64,000 bases of DNA from positions 124,001 to 188,000 of the forward strand of contig NCGK01000002.1 of the NCBI GenBank assembly GCA_002281735.1. Direction: 5' to 3'. Below are positions 1 to 7,772 of this stretch, piece by piece (positions within the stretch are counted from its first letter, which is position 1; every line of letters begins with the position of its first letter). The translations under genes were made by a program, and so were the position numbers. The notes under the pieces are model-generated. The model did no database searches and was not told where the DNA came from. It saw only the letters and a list, made by a program, of their open reading frames with translations. The DNA is from Gammaproteobacteria bacterium 28-57-27 (GTDB taxonomy: Bacteria; Pseudomonadota; Gammaproteobacteria; Halothiobacillales; Halothiobacillaceae).

Positions 1-612
1 GGTCACCGGTTCGGCAGGGTCCATAACCTGACGTGGCTCGAACGGCGGCAAATAGGCATCGACCTCGGCTTGCTCGGGGATGTCCACGCGTTCGTAGGCG
101 TGGGTGAGCACGAAGCCATCCATGCACACCATCACCGGCAGGCTGATCTCCTCGGCCAGACGGAAGGCGATGATGTGCAGGTCGACCGCTTCCTGATTGG
201 ACGTGGCGTAGATCTGCAACCAGCCGGAATCGCGCATTGCCATTGAATCGCCCTGGTCGTTCCAGATATTGATCGGCGCACCAATGGCTCGGTTGGCGAC
301 GGTCATCACGATGGGCATGCCCATGCCGGAGGCGTTGAACACCGCCTCAGCCATGAACAGCAGACCCTGGCTGGCGGTGGCGGTGTAGGTGCGTGCGCCG
401 CCTGCCGAGGCACCGATGGCCACGGACAGGGCGGAAAACTCGCTTTCCACGTTGATGAATTCGCAGGGGGCGAGGGTGCCTTCGCGCACCATCTCGCCCA
501 CGGCTTCGACAATGTGGGTTTGTGGTGTGATCGGGTAGGCGCAAACCACTTCGGGGCGGCACATGGCGACCGTTTCGGCGACCGCGCGCGATCCTTCCAG
601 TTGTTTTAGCAT
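1..612 (-). CDS. porA: 2-oxoacid:ferredoxin oxidoreductase, alpha subunit (N-terminal part, cut by the window edge)
   Basis: The reverse strand encodes 204 codons without a stop, running off the left edge. The protein starts [18 protein letters not shown] and continues with [13 protein letters not shown] and [13 protein letters not shown], the pyrimidine-domain signature of the alpha subunit of pyruvate or 2-oxoglutarate:ferredoxin oxidoreductases. These thiamine-diphosphate and iron-sulfur enzymes interconvert a 2-oxoacid plus CoA with acyl-CoA plus CO2 using ferredoxin. The start at 612 has GGAG about 9 bases upstream. It follows the gamma subunit gene, with a terminator-like hairpin between them. 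The substrate cannot be decided from this fragment; pyruvate is assumed for the symbol. Confidence 0.82.
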   Translation of the reverse strand, partial: MLKQLEGSRAVAETVAMCRPEVVCAYPITPQTHIVEAVGEMVREGTLAPCEFINVESEFSALSVAIGASAGGARTYTATASQGLLFMAEAVFNASGMGMPIVMTVANRAIGAPINIWNDQGDSMAMRDSGWLQIYATSNQEAVDLHIIAFRLAEEISLPVMVCMDGFVLTHAYERVDIPEQAEVDAYLPPFEPRQVMDPAEPVT

Positions 613-634
613 CGGTGCATCTCCAGAAATGAAA

Positions 635-653
635 AAAGGCCGCAAGGGCCTTT
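635..653 (-). terminator. Intrinsic-terminator-like hairpin between the gamma and alpha subunit genes
   Basis: On the minus strand a 7-bp perfect stem (AAAGGCC/GGCCTTT, 5-base loop) starts 6 bases after the gamma-subunit stop and runs into a T-tract, just before the ribosome site of the alpha gene. It looks like a partial terminator that would lower alpha relative to gamma transcription, or an RNA-processing site. Function is inferred. Confidence 0.6.
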
Positions 654-658
654 CAAAA

Positions 659-1240
659 TCAGTGTTCGACTAAAGCGCTCATGCGTTCAAGCGCCATGTC
701 ATGAGCCTCTTGAGCCGCTTTGACATTGGGCTCGGCAATGCGTTCGGGAAACTTTTCGCGGATGGCCGCCAATACCGAAGGCAGGCGAATTTGCCCGGCC
801 AGCGCGGCGAAAGCGCCCAGTAACGGCACATTGGGCACGGCGCGACCGACATGCTTGAGGGCGATTTCGGTGGCGGGAATGGTCAGCACGCGAGCCGGGT
901 CGAAGCGCCCGATGTATTCACCCAGTCCCAGTTCATCGAAGCTCTTTTTTGAGTTGATGACGATGTAGGCGTGATCCGGCACGCCAGCGAACACATCAAT
1001 CTGATGCAGCAGGGTGGGGTCTTGAATAATCAGTGCATCCGGGACGAGAACCGGTTCATGCAGGCGGATCGGGCGGTTGTCGATGCGGCAATAGGCCACC
1101 ACGGGAGCACCGTTGCGCTCGGAACCGAAGCTGGGGAAGGCTTGGGCATGCTCGCCGTCGAGGAACGCCGCAACAGAGAGCATTTCAGCTGCACTGACTG
1201 CGCCTTGCCCACCGCGTCCGTGGATACGTACCTGAAACAT
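659..1240 (-). CDS. porG: 2-oxoacid:ferredoxin oxidoreductase, gamma subunit
   Basis: The 193-residue protein begins [21 protein letters not shown], the glycine-rich signature of the gamma domain of pyruvate/ketoisovalerate:ferredoxin oxidoreductases. Length matches stand-alone gamma subunits. It lies directly upstream of the alpha gene. The small 4Fe-4S delta subunit usually found with gamma is not between them, so it may be elsewhere or fused to another subunit beyond the window. In an autotroph this enzyme could work oxidatively or as a CO2-fixing synthase; the sequence does not say which. Confidence 0.88.
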   Translation of the reverse strand: MFQVRIHGRGGQGAVSAAEMLSVAAFLDGEHAQAFPSFGSERNGAPVVAYCRIDNRPIRLHEPVLVPDALIIQDPTLLHQIDVFAGVPDHAYIVINSKKSFDELGLGEYIGRFDPARVLTIPATEIALKHVGRAVPNVPLLGAFAALAGQIRLPSVLAAIREKFPERIAEPNVKAAQEAHDMALERMSALVEH

Positions 1241-1306
1241 TGACTTATCTCCACGGTAATCGGGTATTTAATAACTTGGTTTCGATCTTGCTGAACGGGC
1301 GCATTG

Positions 1307-1385
1307 CGGCACGATTAATCCATGAAACCGTAGGGTGCGCCATGCGCACCTTTTGGGGCACGTCTATAAATCGTGCCGGATCAAC
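1307..1385. repeat. Palindromic repeat with GGTGCGC/GCGCACC core
   Basis: A perfect 7-bp palindrome around CAT (1334-1350) is enclosed by inverted flanks CGGCACGATT (1307-1316) and AATCGTGCCG (1370-1379). The same core and flanks recur in a longer form at 48554-48679, and the core recurs at 12878-12927, so it is a dispersed REP-like family in this genome. Confidence 0.75.
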
Positions 1386-1485
1386 AAGCCAAGTGTGCCT
1401 TGCATTGTGGTGTCAAGGAAGGGGGGAAGCGGAATTATTAAGCGGACAATCAGGCAAGCGGTTTTGGGCTAATTTTTAGTCTCAT

Positions 1486-1654
1486 AGGACTTACGCAAAA
1501 CTTGGGTTGGCTCCCTCTCCCCTCGCGGGAGAGGGCTGGGGAGAGGGGGCTGAAACACTCGCTAAAACATAGGCTTCTGCCAGCTTCCCCACCCTCTCCC
1601 CAACCCTCCCCCGTCAAGGGGGAGGGAGTCAAAACGGCATTTTACGTAAGCCCT
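1486..1654. repeat. MITE-like element with terminal AGGACTTACGCAAAA and a replaced interior
   Basis: The ends AGGACTTACGCAAAA (1486-1500) and TTTTACGTAAGCCCT (1640-1654) match the inverted ends of the roughly 100-bp family seen at 19520, 41703 and 61219. The interior differs: it holds two GC-rich palindromes around CCCTCTCCC/GGGAGAGGG (about 1510-1550 and 1588-1627). The gene-free stretch 1241-1790 contains only this element, the palindromic repeat at 1307-1385 and AT-rich promoter-like sequence. Confidence 0.72.
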
Positions 1655-1668
1655 GATTTAAAAAAATC

Positions 1669-1779
1669 TGCAATTAAATCTGCAAAATGATGGTGAAAAA
1701 CATCCTTTAAAATTCTGTAACACCATGTATTATTTAACAATTATTATGCTAAATAATCTGTAATTAAATCTGCAAAAAG
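1669..1779 (+). promoter_or_regulatory. AT-rich direct repeat upstream of the first Fic gene
   Basis: A nearly identical 22-base unit beginning ATCTGYAATTAAATC occurs twice, near 1669-1690 and 1756-1777, the second copy ending about 13 bases before the Fic start codon. Such paired sites could be operators for autoregulation through the protein's own C-terminal winged-helix domain. No regulator has been shown. Confidence 0.4.
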
Positions 1780-1790
1780 GTGCTCGATAG

Positions 1791-2987
1791 ATGAGCCACA
1801 ACCTGATAACCGGCACGCACTGGCTGGAGCCGCTACTCCCCGAAAACGTCCCAGCCGCGCTACTCACGCTGGCTGATCGTATGCCGTTTGAGGCAGGACG
1901 CCTCTCGGGCTGTCTGGCTCCCGAAACGGCCGTCCGCCTCGGGCGGCTGCTGCGCGTCACCAGCAGTTTTTACAGCAACCTGATCGAGGGTCAGTTTACC
2001 GAGCCGCTCACCTTGAGCCCGAATAGCGCCAGGCGATCACCCAAACAACTCAACGAACTGGCGGTAACCCATCTGAGCGTGCAGGCGCGGCATGAAAGCT
2101 TGCTCCAGCGCCTGACGGACATGCCATGGTGCGAGCTATTTTCACCCCGCTTGATTGCAAGGCTGCACAGGCATCTTTTCGAGGGTGCCAGCGAGGACGA
2201 ATTGCGCCTTCATGACGGCAGCCTGATGCAGCCGGGGCGGCTGCGGGACGAGGCCGGGATCAACGTCCAGGTGGGTCGCCATGCGGCACCTGATTGGTCG
2301 GCAGTGACCTCCATGCTTGAACGTATGCAAAAGGTCTATGGCTCCATGACGGATCCGCGTCAGCGCCTTTTAGCTGCATTCGCCTTTCATCATCGCCTGG
2401 CCTGGGTGCATCCTTTTCCTGATGGGAATGGTCGCGTCGTGCGTCTGCTGACCCACCTGCAACTCTTCAAGCTGGGACTGGCCTCGCCCCTGTGGTCGCT
2501 TTCTCGCGGACTCGCGCGGGAACATGCGCTTTACTATGCCCGACTGGCGAATGCCGATCAGCCCCGGCGCGGCGACCTGGACGGGCGAGGGCAACTCACC
2601 CAGGCCGGATTGTTCGAGTTTATCGAGTTCATGCTGAAAACATCGCTGGATCAAATCCACTACATGATCGAGGCGCTGGATCGCGCGAAAATGCGCGAAC
2701 GGCTGGAGCGCATCGTCATGCTGGAGCCGCCAATCTTAGAGGCAGGCATCAAGCCGGAGGCCGCCCGTGCGCTGCACATTCTTATCAGCCTGGGGCGCGT
2801 TTCCCGCAGCGACTTCAAAGTCTTCCTCGGGCTAGGCGAGCGCGTGGCGATAGACCAGCTCAAGAAGCTGATCGAACTTGGATTGGTGGAAAGCCCGACC
2901 CCCAAAGCCCGCGACCTCTATCCCGGCTTACCAGTCTGGTTTGCCCAATCGCTGCTCCCGGATCTACACAAGCGGTTTGTGGTTTGA
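1791..2987 (+). CDS. Fic family protein (putative AMP-transferase) with C-terminal winged helix
   Basis: The 398-residue protein carries the complete Fic motif HPFPDGNGRVVR, with the catalytic histidine near residue 207. Fic enzymes usually transfer AMP from ATP to hydroxyl groups of target proteins. An inhibitory-helix motif SxxxEG lies near residues 62-67, upstream of the Fic core, as in class II Fic proteins that hold themselves inactive in cis. The C-terminus (from about residue 325) looks like a winged-helix DNA-binding domain. The target is unknown. Base composition is like the surrounding chromosome, unlike the AT-rich genes that follow. A second Fic protein of similar design lies at 24443. 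Confidence 0.88.
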   Translation: MSHNLITGTHWLEPLLPENVPAALLTLADRMPFEAGRLSGCLAPETAVRLGRLLRVTSSFYSNLIEGQFTEPLTLSPNSARRSPKQLNELAVTHLSVQARHESLLQRLTDMPWCELFSPRLIARLHRHLFEGASEDELRLHDGSLMQPGRLRDEAGINVQVGRHAAPDWSAVTSMLERMQKVYGSMTDPRQRLLAAFAFHHRLAWVHPFPDGNGRVVRLLTHLQLFKLGLASPLWSLSRGLAREHALYYARLANADQPRRGDLDGRGQLTQAGLFEFIEFMLKTSLDQIHYMIEALDRAKMRERLERIVMLEPPILEAGIKPEAARALHILISLGRVSRSDFKVFLGLGERVAIDQLKKLIELGLVESPTPKARDLYPGLPVWFAQSLLPDLHKRFVV

Positions 2988-3090
2988 AGTGCATGAAAGC
3001 GAGCTTGCGAAGGTTGTCGCGGAGAGTTTTGGGATAACATGGCAAAGGCAGTGTGCCGGAACAGATCATATAGAAGGGACTGGCGAAGTG

Positions 3091-3198
3091 ATGGCTTCAG
3101 GAATCCGTGGTCTGTTCCTGATTTTGATGCTCTTCACGTTCTTCATAGAGCTTTGCTTCATTACTTATCTTTATAAGGAGTTTAAGTGTGGCAGATAA
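3091..3198 (+). CDS. Possible small single-pass membrane protein upstream of hamA
   Basis: A 35-codon frame starts at ATG 3091 (GTG 3088 is possible) after GAAGGGA and encodes one hydrophobic helix, roughly residues 7-28 (GLFLILMLFTFFIELCFITY), with a basic tail. Its last 11 bases overlap the start of the next gene, and that gene's ribosome site (AAGGAG) lies inside it, so the two could be translationally coupled. No family was recognised. It may be a chance frame. Confidence 0.35.
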   Translation: MASGIRGLFLILMLFTFFIELCFITYLYKEFKCGR

Positions 3199-3940
3199 AC
3201 CGAATTTTGGTAATGAGCACAAGGATGATGAATGGGGATGTATTCATGTCGAGGTAACCTCTAACACGAATCCAAAAATACATTTGTGCCATGTAAATAT
3301 ATCCGATCTTAAAAAGATGGCTCTTGAGTTATCAATGTCCGTAATCGATAGCTCATGGATTATGGATATGGATGAGGGTGCAAGGCGATCATATAATAAA
3401 ACGGCATTAGAAACGGCCAATAGCTTAGTTGAAGTATTCAATGCTGCAATCGATGAGGAGAGCGTGTCAGGCGTGTCAGGCGAGTTTGGTGAGCTAATTG
3501 TATCAATGGGGTCATCACGATCCCTAGAAGTAATCTTTCAGCATATCTCGCTACCTATAGCTGAACTATGGAAGCCGCAACGAAAACAAAATGAAGGGTT
3601 CGATTTTCATACTGTGTGCAATAAAAGCGTCATTAATTTTGGCGAAGCAAAATTCAAATCAGTTCCAGCTGCTTCGCCAGTGTCTGACGCAGCCGATCAG
3701 GCAAATTCTTTCTTTTCTGAAGAAAAGCACTTTAGAGATAGGGTTCATTTAGTAAATTTGGTTCACGTCGATGCCATTGCGAACCTAGATCAAGAACTTT
3801 TTGGTATGGTGATTGCCTTTTCAATGAATGCTAAAAATCCATTAACCATATACAAGAATGCAATCTCAAAGGTAGAGTCATTATCGCTTTTTAATAAAAT
3901 TAATAGCGTTTACATTGTAGGCGTAAGTCATGGAAATTAA
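3188..3940 (+). CDS. hamA: HamA-like nuclease of a Hachiman-type defence system
   Basis: The 250-residue protein starts at GTG 3188 after a strong AAGGAG site. It has the layout of a DUF1837/HamA PD-(D/E)XK-like nuclease: GEFGEL (E99, E102), GFDFH (D139) and FGEAKF (E153, K155). It is immediately followed, with a short overlap, by an SF2 helicase, the gene pair that defines Hachiman. In that system HamAB is thought to sense abnormal DNA and degrade DNA, halting phage spread. The gene is clearly AT-rich against its flanks, which suggests recent acquisition. A 9-base tandem duplication just before E99 encodes a VSGVSG stretch. The family call rests on motifs and neighbour, not on an alignment. 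Confidence 0.72.
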   Translation: MADKPNFGNEHKDDEWGCIHVEVTSNTNPKIHLCHVNISDLKKMALELSMSVIDSSWIMDMDEGARRSYNKTALETANSLVEVFNAAIDEESVSGVSGEFGELIVSMGSSRSLEVIFQHISLPIAELWKPQRKQNEGFDFHTVCNKSVINFGEAKFKSVPAASPVSDAADQANSFFSEEKHFRDRVHLVNLVHVDAIANLDQELFGMVIAFSMNAKNPLTIYKNAISKVESLSLFNKINSVYIVGVSHGN

Positions 3941-6224
3941 GGATATTGTTAATAGTCTTGATCCTCATGCTGATCTTGCTTTGCTTTTAGAAGTTCTCCA
4001 CAAAGAAGGGCCTTCCGATCCCGCTAAATTAGAGTATCTCAGTTATTACAAGAGGTTTCACCAAGAGGTATTTCTGAAATTTGAGGGGGAAATTATTTCT
4101 GCGCTTGGCTTGTTTTACAAAAACAGAGCGCCCAATAATGTTTATTCTTTTTTGATGTCAGGTTTTGGTGAAAGACATAAATCTGATTATGGTTCTTATC
4201 TCACTCCTGTTCAGGCAAGCATACGTCGAGCTGTTGATAATTCACAGTTCATATCAATATCTGCGCCCACCAGTGCTGGAAAATCGTACTCAATTCGCGA
4301 TTTTATTGCCGGACAAAAAGGTGATGCTGTTGTTGTAGTGCCATCAAGAGCGTTAATTGCTGAATACGTAAATTCAATGAAGAGAAAGTTCGAAGGGGAC
4401 AAAAATGTAATGGTGTCTCCTTTCGTAGATCGTGTTTTCACCAGCCGCAATCTACGTCGGATATTTATCCTCACACCAGAGAGGTCAAGGGATCTATACC
4501 CCATTGCTAATTCGCTTAACATTGAAGTGTTTTTCTTCGATGAAGCTCAAATGTCGGAGGAGCAAGGTAGGGGCGTTATTTTTGACGTTATGGTTCGTCG
4601 TGTAAGGAGGAACTTTTCTAATGCAAAGTTGATTTTTGCCCATCCATTTGTAGACAATCCCGGTGCACAATTCTTAAAACACGGGATTGAAACAAAAGAG
4701 AGTTTCTCAAAGACCTACAATCAAGGTGCGGTAGGAAGAATATCTGTATTTCAAAACAAAAAAAACTTGAATGATTATTATTTTTCACCCTATGCAGTTA
4801 AAGGGTACCATTTAAAAAAATGTGTGCAATTTCCAGAGTCATTTGAGAAGTTTGCATTTAATGGTGAGCATACAATTCTGGTCTATGTGTCTAAGTCGTC
4901 TATATATAAATGGACATTTATTGATGCCTTTAAAGAATACATAGATGAATTTGATGAAATTACTTCCCAGGAAGCGCTTAAAATTATAGACACCATAAAG
5001 GGGTTGCTGGGGTCTGATAATGACAGCCAGGTTTCAGATATGGTTGGCTTACTCAAAAAGGGAGTCGTAATTCATCATGGATCTGTCCCCTTGAAAGTTC
5101 GATTTCTAGTTGAGGATTTTATTAGAGGTGGATTTTCTAAGATTTGCTTCGCCACAAGCACCTTGGCTCAGGGAATTAATATGCCATTTGATATTGTGTG
5201 GCTTGAGAGCTCTAGGTTTTTAGGTGAGAATGATTCAGATCGAGCGTTGTCGTTTAAAAACCTTATCGGGCGTGCCGGTAGATTATCGGATGATACCATT
5301 TTTGACTTTGGGTACGTGTATACAAAAAATGCGGTGTCGTTTTCGGAAAAAATTAACTCTAGCTATACGCTGCAAGAATCATCGCTAATAGATGACCCGA
5401 GCCGAAGGTCTGATGCAGATAATGACTCCGAAGAACTTTTGTTGGCAATTAGAAACGATACGTTTGATGAAGACGCGAATCTACCTAGATCCAAAGTTGA
5501 AAGACTATCGGATGATCATGTTTTGGATTCCGTAAAGAGCTTTTTAGATATCGTATATGCTAAAAGTGCAATTAGGGAGGCGATTGGAGGGCATGAAAAT
5601 CGTCAGGCTAGGAAATTGGCCAGTAACAACTTACAGGCTATTTTTGAGGCATCCTTGGGACGCTCGTTGTTTGAGGGGGAGTCTGCTGTTTTTGATACTG
5701 CGATAAAAATATTATTTCTTACAATACAAGGGTATTCATTTCGAGAGATTGCGGGTCTTAGGTTTAGTCAAATAACCAGGCGCGACGAAGGTGGCATTGG
5801 TGGTGCTGTTTTTTCTCAGCCCGCCAATAAATTGCCTGACAGCAAATTAATGAATAAGTTTTCTCTTTTTAACGAGGACACACCCGCCAGAAATGTACGC
5901 TTTGACGCGATTATTTACGACACCTATGACTACCTCGATACAGTAATATCTTTCTCACTTGCTGATGTTTTTTCTGCTGCCTTCAAAATTTATTTAGAAA
6001 AAACCGGGGATGATAGAGCAGGCGGTGCAATAGAGTTACTGAGATATGGAACAAATGACAGCCGAAATATTCTTCTTATGAGGTATGGCTTTCCTCCGGA
6101 AGATGTTCCTTTGATAGCTCCATATATAGAGTCAATTAGTGAGTTGAATATCGTGTTCAACGATAAAGTAAAAGGTGCGCCCCAATATATTGAGGATATG
6201 ATCGAGTGGTATCTTCCTCAATAG
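3930..6224 (+). CDS. hamB: HamB-like superfamily 2 helicase of a Hachiman-type defence system
   Basis: The 764-residue protein shows a full set of SF2, Ski2-like helicase motifs: LTPVQ near 91, Walker A APTSAGKS at 112-119, DEAQ at 204-207, FATSTLAQGINMP at 407-419 and NLIGRAGR near 444-451. It overlaps hamA by 11 bases, which implies coupled translation and a complex of the two proteins. Known HamB proteins are often longer, so this is a compact member. The related AbpB-type helicases are an alternative reading, but the small nuclease partner favours Hachiman. Base composition is strongly AT-rich, as in hamA. Confidence 0.78.
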   Translation: MEIKDIVNSLDPHADLALLLEVLHKEGPSDPAKLEYLSYYKRFHQEVFLKFEGEIISALGLFYKNRAPNNVYSFLMSGFGERHKSDYGSYLTPVQASIRRAVDNSQFISISAPTSAGKSYSIRDFIAGQKGDAVVVVPSRALIAEYVNSMKRKFEGDKNVMVSPFVDRVFTSRNLRRIFILTPERSRDLYPIANSLNIEVFFFDEAQMSEEQGRGVIFDVMVRRVRRNFSNAKLIFAHPFVDNPGAQFLKHGIETKESFSKTYNQGAVGRISVFQNKKNLNDYYFSPYAVKGYHLKKCVQFPESFEKFAFNGEHTILVYVSKSSIYKWTFIDAFKEYIDEFDEITSQEALKIIDTIKGLLGSDNDSQVSDMVGLLKKGVVIHHGSVPLKVRFLVEDFIRGGFSKICFATSTLAQGINMPFDIVWLESSRFLGENDSDRALSFKNLIGRAGRLSDDTIFDFGYVYTKNAVSFSEKINSSYTLQESSLIDDPSRRSDADNDSEELLLAIRNDTFDEDANLPRSKVERLSDDHVLDSVKSFLDIVYAKSAIREAIGGHENRQARKLASNNLQAIFEASLGRSLFEGESAVFDTAIKILFLTIQGYSFREIAGLRFSQITRRDEGGIGGAVFSQPANKLPDSKLMNKFSLFNEDTPARNVRFDAIIYDTYDYLDTVISFSLADVFSAAFKIYLEKTGDDRAGGAIELLRYGTNDSRNILLMRYGFPPEDVPLIAPYIESISELNIVFNDKVKGAPQYIEDMIEWYLPQ

Positions 6225-6259
6225 CAATCTGCTTTTAGCTAACGTGGAAACGTCACTCC

Positions 6260-6568
6260 ATGGCCACCCTCATCCCCTCCCTAGGCTCTGCCCGCTTCGA
6301 TGCACGCGGCGAGTTGCGTCTCGCCGAACGACTGAAAGATTGCCTCGAAGACAATGCCTAGGTGTGGCATAACATCCCGGTCGGGTCTTTTGGTCGGCAT
6401 CCGGACTTTGTGGTGCTGCATCCCGATCAGGGGATCGTGGTGCTGGAGGTGATGGAGACGTAGCAGGCGTTGTTGGCGCGCAGTATGGGCGAGGGTCAGT
6501 GCATCGTGAAATACGGGCGCGGGGTCATGAGCGTCAACAAGGCGATTGAGATGGTCAAGGCGATGTAA
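6260..6568 (+). pseudogene. Decayed NERD-domain (nuclease-related) gene fragment
   Basis: Reading from ATG 6260 gives SARFDARGELRLAERL, VGSFGRHPDFVVLHPDQGI and VVLEVMET, matching the NERD domain often found at the N-terminus of UvrD/RecB-type helicase proteins. The frame is broken by TAG at 6359 and TAG at 6461, and after a probable internal deletion it ends with KYGRGVMSVN and a TAA at 6566. The helicase part is absent. It is best read as the remnant of an older DNA-processing or defence gene beside hamAB. Confidence 0.7.
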
Positions 6569-7073
6569 GTCCTGATGCCAAACCCGCAAAGTGTGAGCGT
6601 GGCAGCATCCAGCGACCGGGGTGGCCGGGAAGTTCGACCAAGCCGAAGTGCTGGTAGAACGCGGCCGCTTTGGGGGATTTGGCGTCCACAACGATGGCAG
6701 CGACCGCGAGCGTTTCACTGGCGGCAGCAACGCGCTTGCACGCATCGGCCAGCAGGATCGAGCCGAGTCCTTGTCCTTGAGATGGCTGGTTCACGGCCAA
6801 ACGTCCGAGCAATGCCACCGGCACCGGGTAACGAGGCAGTTTCTTGCGCCACGTCTCGGGAAGCGTCTCTGCGGCGATGCTGGCTGCACTGAGCGTGTAA
6901 AAACCGGCCACCCCATGTGGCTGTTCGGCAGGCGAGGCCACGAATACCCGTGCTACTCCACGCTTGATGTTTTGGGTGGCATAGCGTTGCAGGTATTCGT
7001 CGAGCGCCTTTTCGCCGCACTCGAAATCAGCTGTCTGCGCGTCGGCGTCAAGCGGACGAATGGAGAGGGCCAT
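6555..7073 (-). CDS. tacT: GNAT-family acetyltransferase toxin (TacT/AtaT type)
   Basis: The chosen start, MALSIRPL at 7073, gives 172 residues with the toxin-type GNAT pattern: FxCGEKALDEYL near the start, LLGRLAVNQPSQGQGLGSILL (acetyl-CoA binding) and AAFYQHFGL near the end. Such toxins acetylate the amino group of charged tRNAs and stop translation. It begins 1 base after the stop of the DUF1778-type antitoxin, the classic antitoxin-first order. A longer upstream frame exists but overlaps the antitoxin completely, so it was not used. It converges with the NERD remnant. Confidence 0.88.
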   Translation of the reverse strand: MALSIRPLDADAQTADFECGEKALDEYLQRYATQNIKRGVARVFVASPAEQPHGVAGFYTLSAASIAAETLPETWRKKLPRYPVPVALLGRLAVNQPSQGQGLGSILLADACKRVAAASETLAVAAIVVDAKSPKAAAFYQHFGLVELPGHPGRWMLPRSHFAGLASGLTSP

Positions 7074-7074
7074 T

Positions 7075-7350
7075 TTACTGCACGTGCTTGGCGTGACGCT
7101 GGAACGCACGTTGCAATGCTGGGTTGGCGTGGGTCGGTGTGTCCAGTGCGTCCAGGAATGCAGCGAAATCATCTTGAGACAGGGTGATGGCTTCATGCGC
7201 CTGAACAACCGACTGAGCTTGTTCGACCGCGTTTCTGAGCACAAATTCAGACACGCTCATGTGCGCATACGCAGCCGCTTTGTCGAGCAAGCGGCGCATC
7301 TCCTGATTGCAGCGGATGTGCAAACGGGTGTCTTTGGTAAGGGTTGGCAT
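7075..7350 (-). CDS. tacA: DUF1778-family ribbon-helix-helix antitoxin
   Basis: Starting at MPTLTKDTRLHIRCNQ (7350, preceded by AGGAGC), the 91-residue protein has an N-terminal ribbon-helix-helix DNA-binding region (RLHIRCNQEMRRLLDKAA, SVSEFVLRNAVEQA) and a C-terminal tail that would wrap the GNAT toxin. It should neutralise TacT and repress the pair's promoter. The upstream extension in the same frame lacks family similarity and was left out. Confidence 0.86.
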   Translation of the reverse strand: MPTLTKDTRLHIRCNQEMRRLLDKAAAYAHMSVSEFVLRNAVEQAQSVVQAHEAITLSQDDFAAFLDALDTPTHANPALQRAFQRHAKHVQ

Positions 7351-7441
7351 GGCAAGCTCCTGATATTCGTTGCGCATATTGTGTGCCACTTGTGCGCACA
7401 TCATCAAGCGCGAGTTGTCATGGTCATATTCGCGTGCGTTG

Positions 7442-7513
7442 TTTATCGCTTTTGTCGATATATTGATTTTATCGATATTTACGATATTCTTTCTTTATCG
7501 ATATTGCCGATAA
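7442..7513 (+). promoter_or_regulatory. Operator array and promoter of hipBA
   Basis: The 80 bases before hipB carry repeated TATCGATA palindromes (7470-7477 and 7496-7503) and related half sites TCGATA (7455-7460) and CCGATA (7508-7513) in an AT-rich stretch. Such spaced palindromes fit binding by a HipB-type repressor for autoregulation. The match is by pattern only. Confidence 0.6.
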
Positions 7514-7526
7514 AGTTGCAAGCCCT

Positions 7527-7769
7527 ATGAATCACGTTGTTCTACTGCCCGGGCATCTCGGACAGATCCTCGTCGCTCGACGCAAAGCCCTCAAGCTTTC
7601 TCAGGGGGATTTGGCTGTGCAGTTGGGGATAAGTCAAAACCGATTGTCAGAGTTGGAGGCCGATCCATCACGCGCGTCATTGGATCGCTTGATTGCGTGG
7701 GCGCATGTTCTTGGTTTGGAGCTTTTTGTGCGCGACAAGCCAGCGTCAGTCAGCGCGTCCGAGTGGTAG
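7527..7769 (+). CDS. hipB: HipB-like helix-turn-helix antitoxin
   Basis: The 80-residue protein is a compact XRE-type helix-turn-helix: GQILVARRKALKLSQGDLAVQLGISQNRLSELEAD. It ends 3 bases before the hipA start, giving the usual antitoxin-kinase order. It should bind the palindromes upstream and hold HipA inactive. Confidence 0.9.
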   Translation: MNHVVLLPGHLGQILVARRKALKLSQGDLAVQLGISQNRLSELEADPSRASLDRLIAWAHVLGLELFVRDKPASVSASEW

Positions 7770-7772
7770 GCG

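Noticed and set aside
2492-3037. 181-codon frame on the plus strand
   Set aside because: It is a shadow of the Fic gene in another frame, rich in Arg/Pro as expected for GC-rich DNA.
3464-3481. Tandem repeat in hamA as a phase-variable site
   Set aside because: It is only two copies of a 9-base unit; slippage would keep the frame and the tract is too short to be an evident switch.
7074-7244. Longer toxin gene start at 7244
   Set aside because: The added residues overlap the antitoxin gene entirely and lack GNAT similarity.
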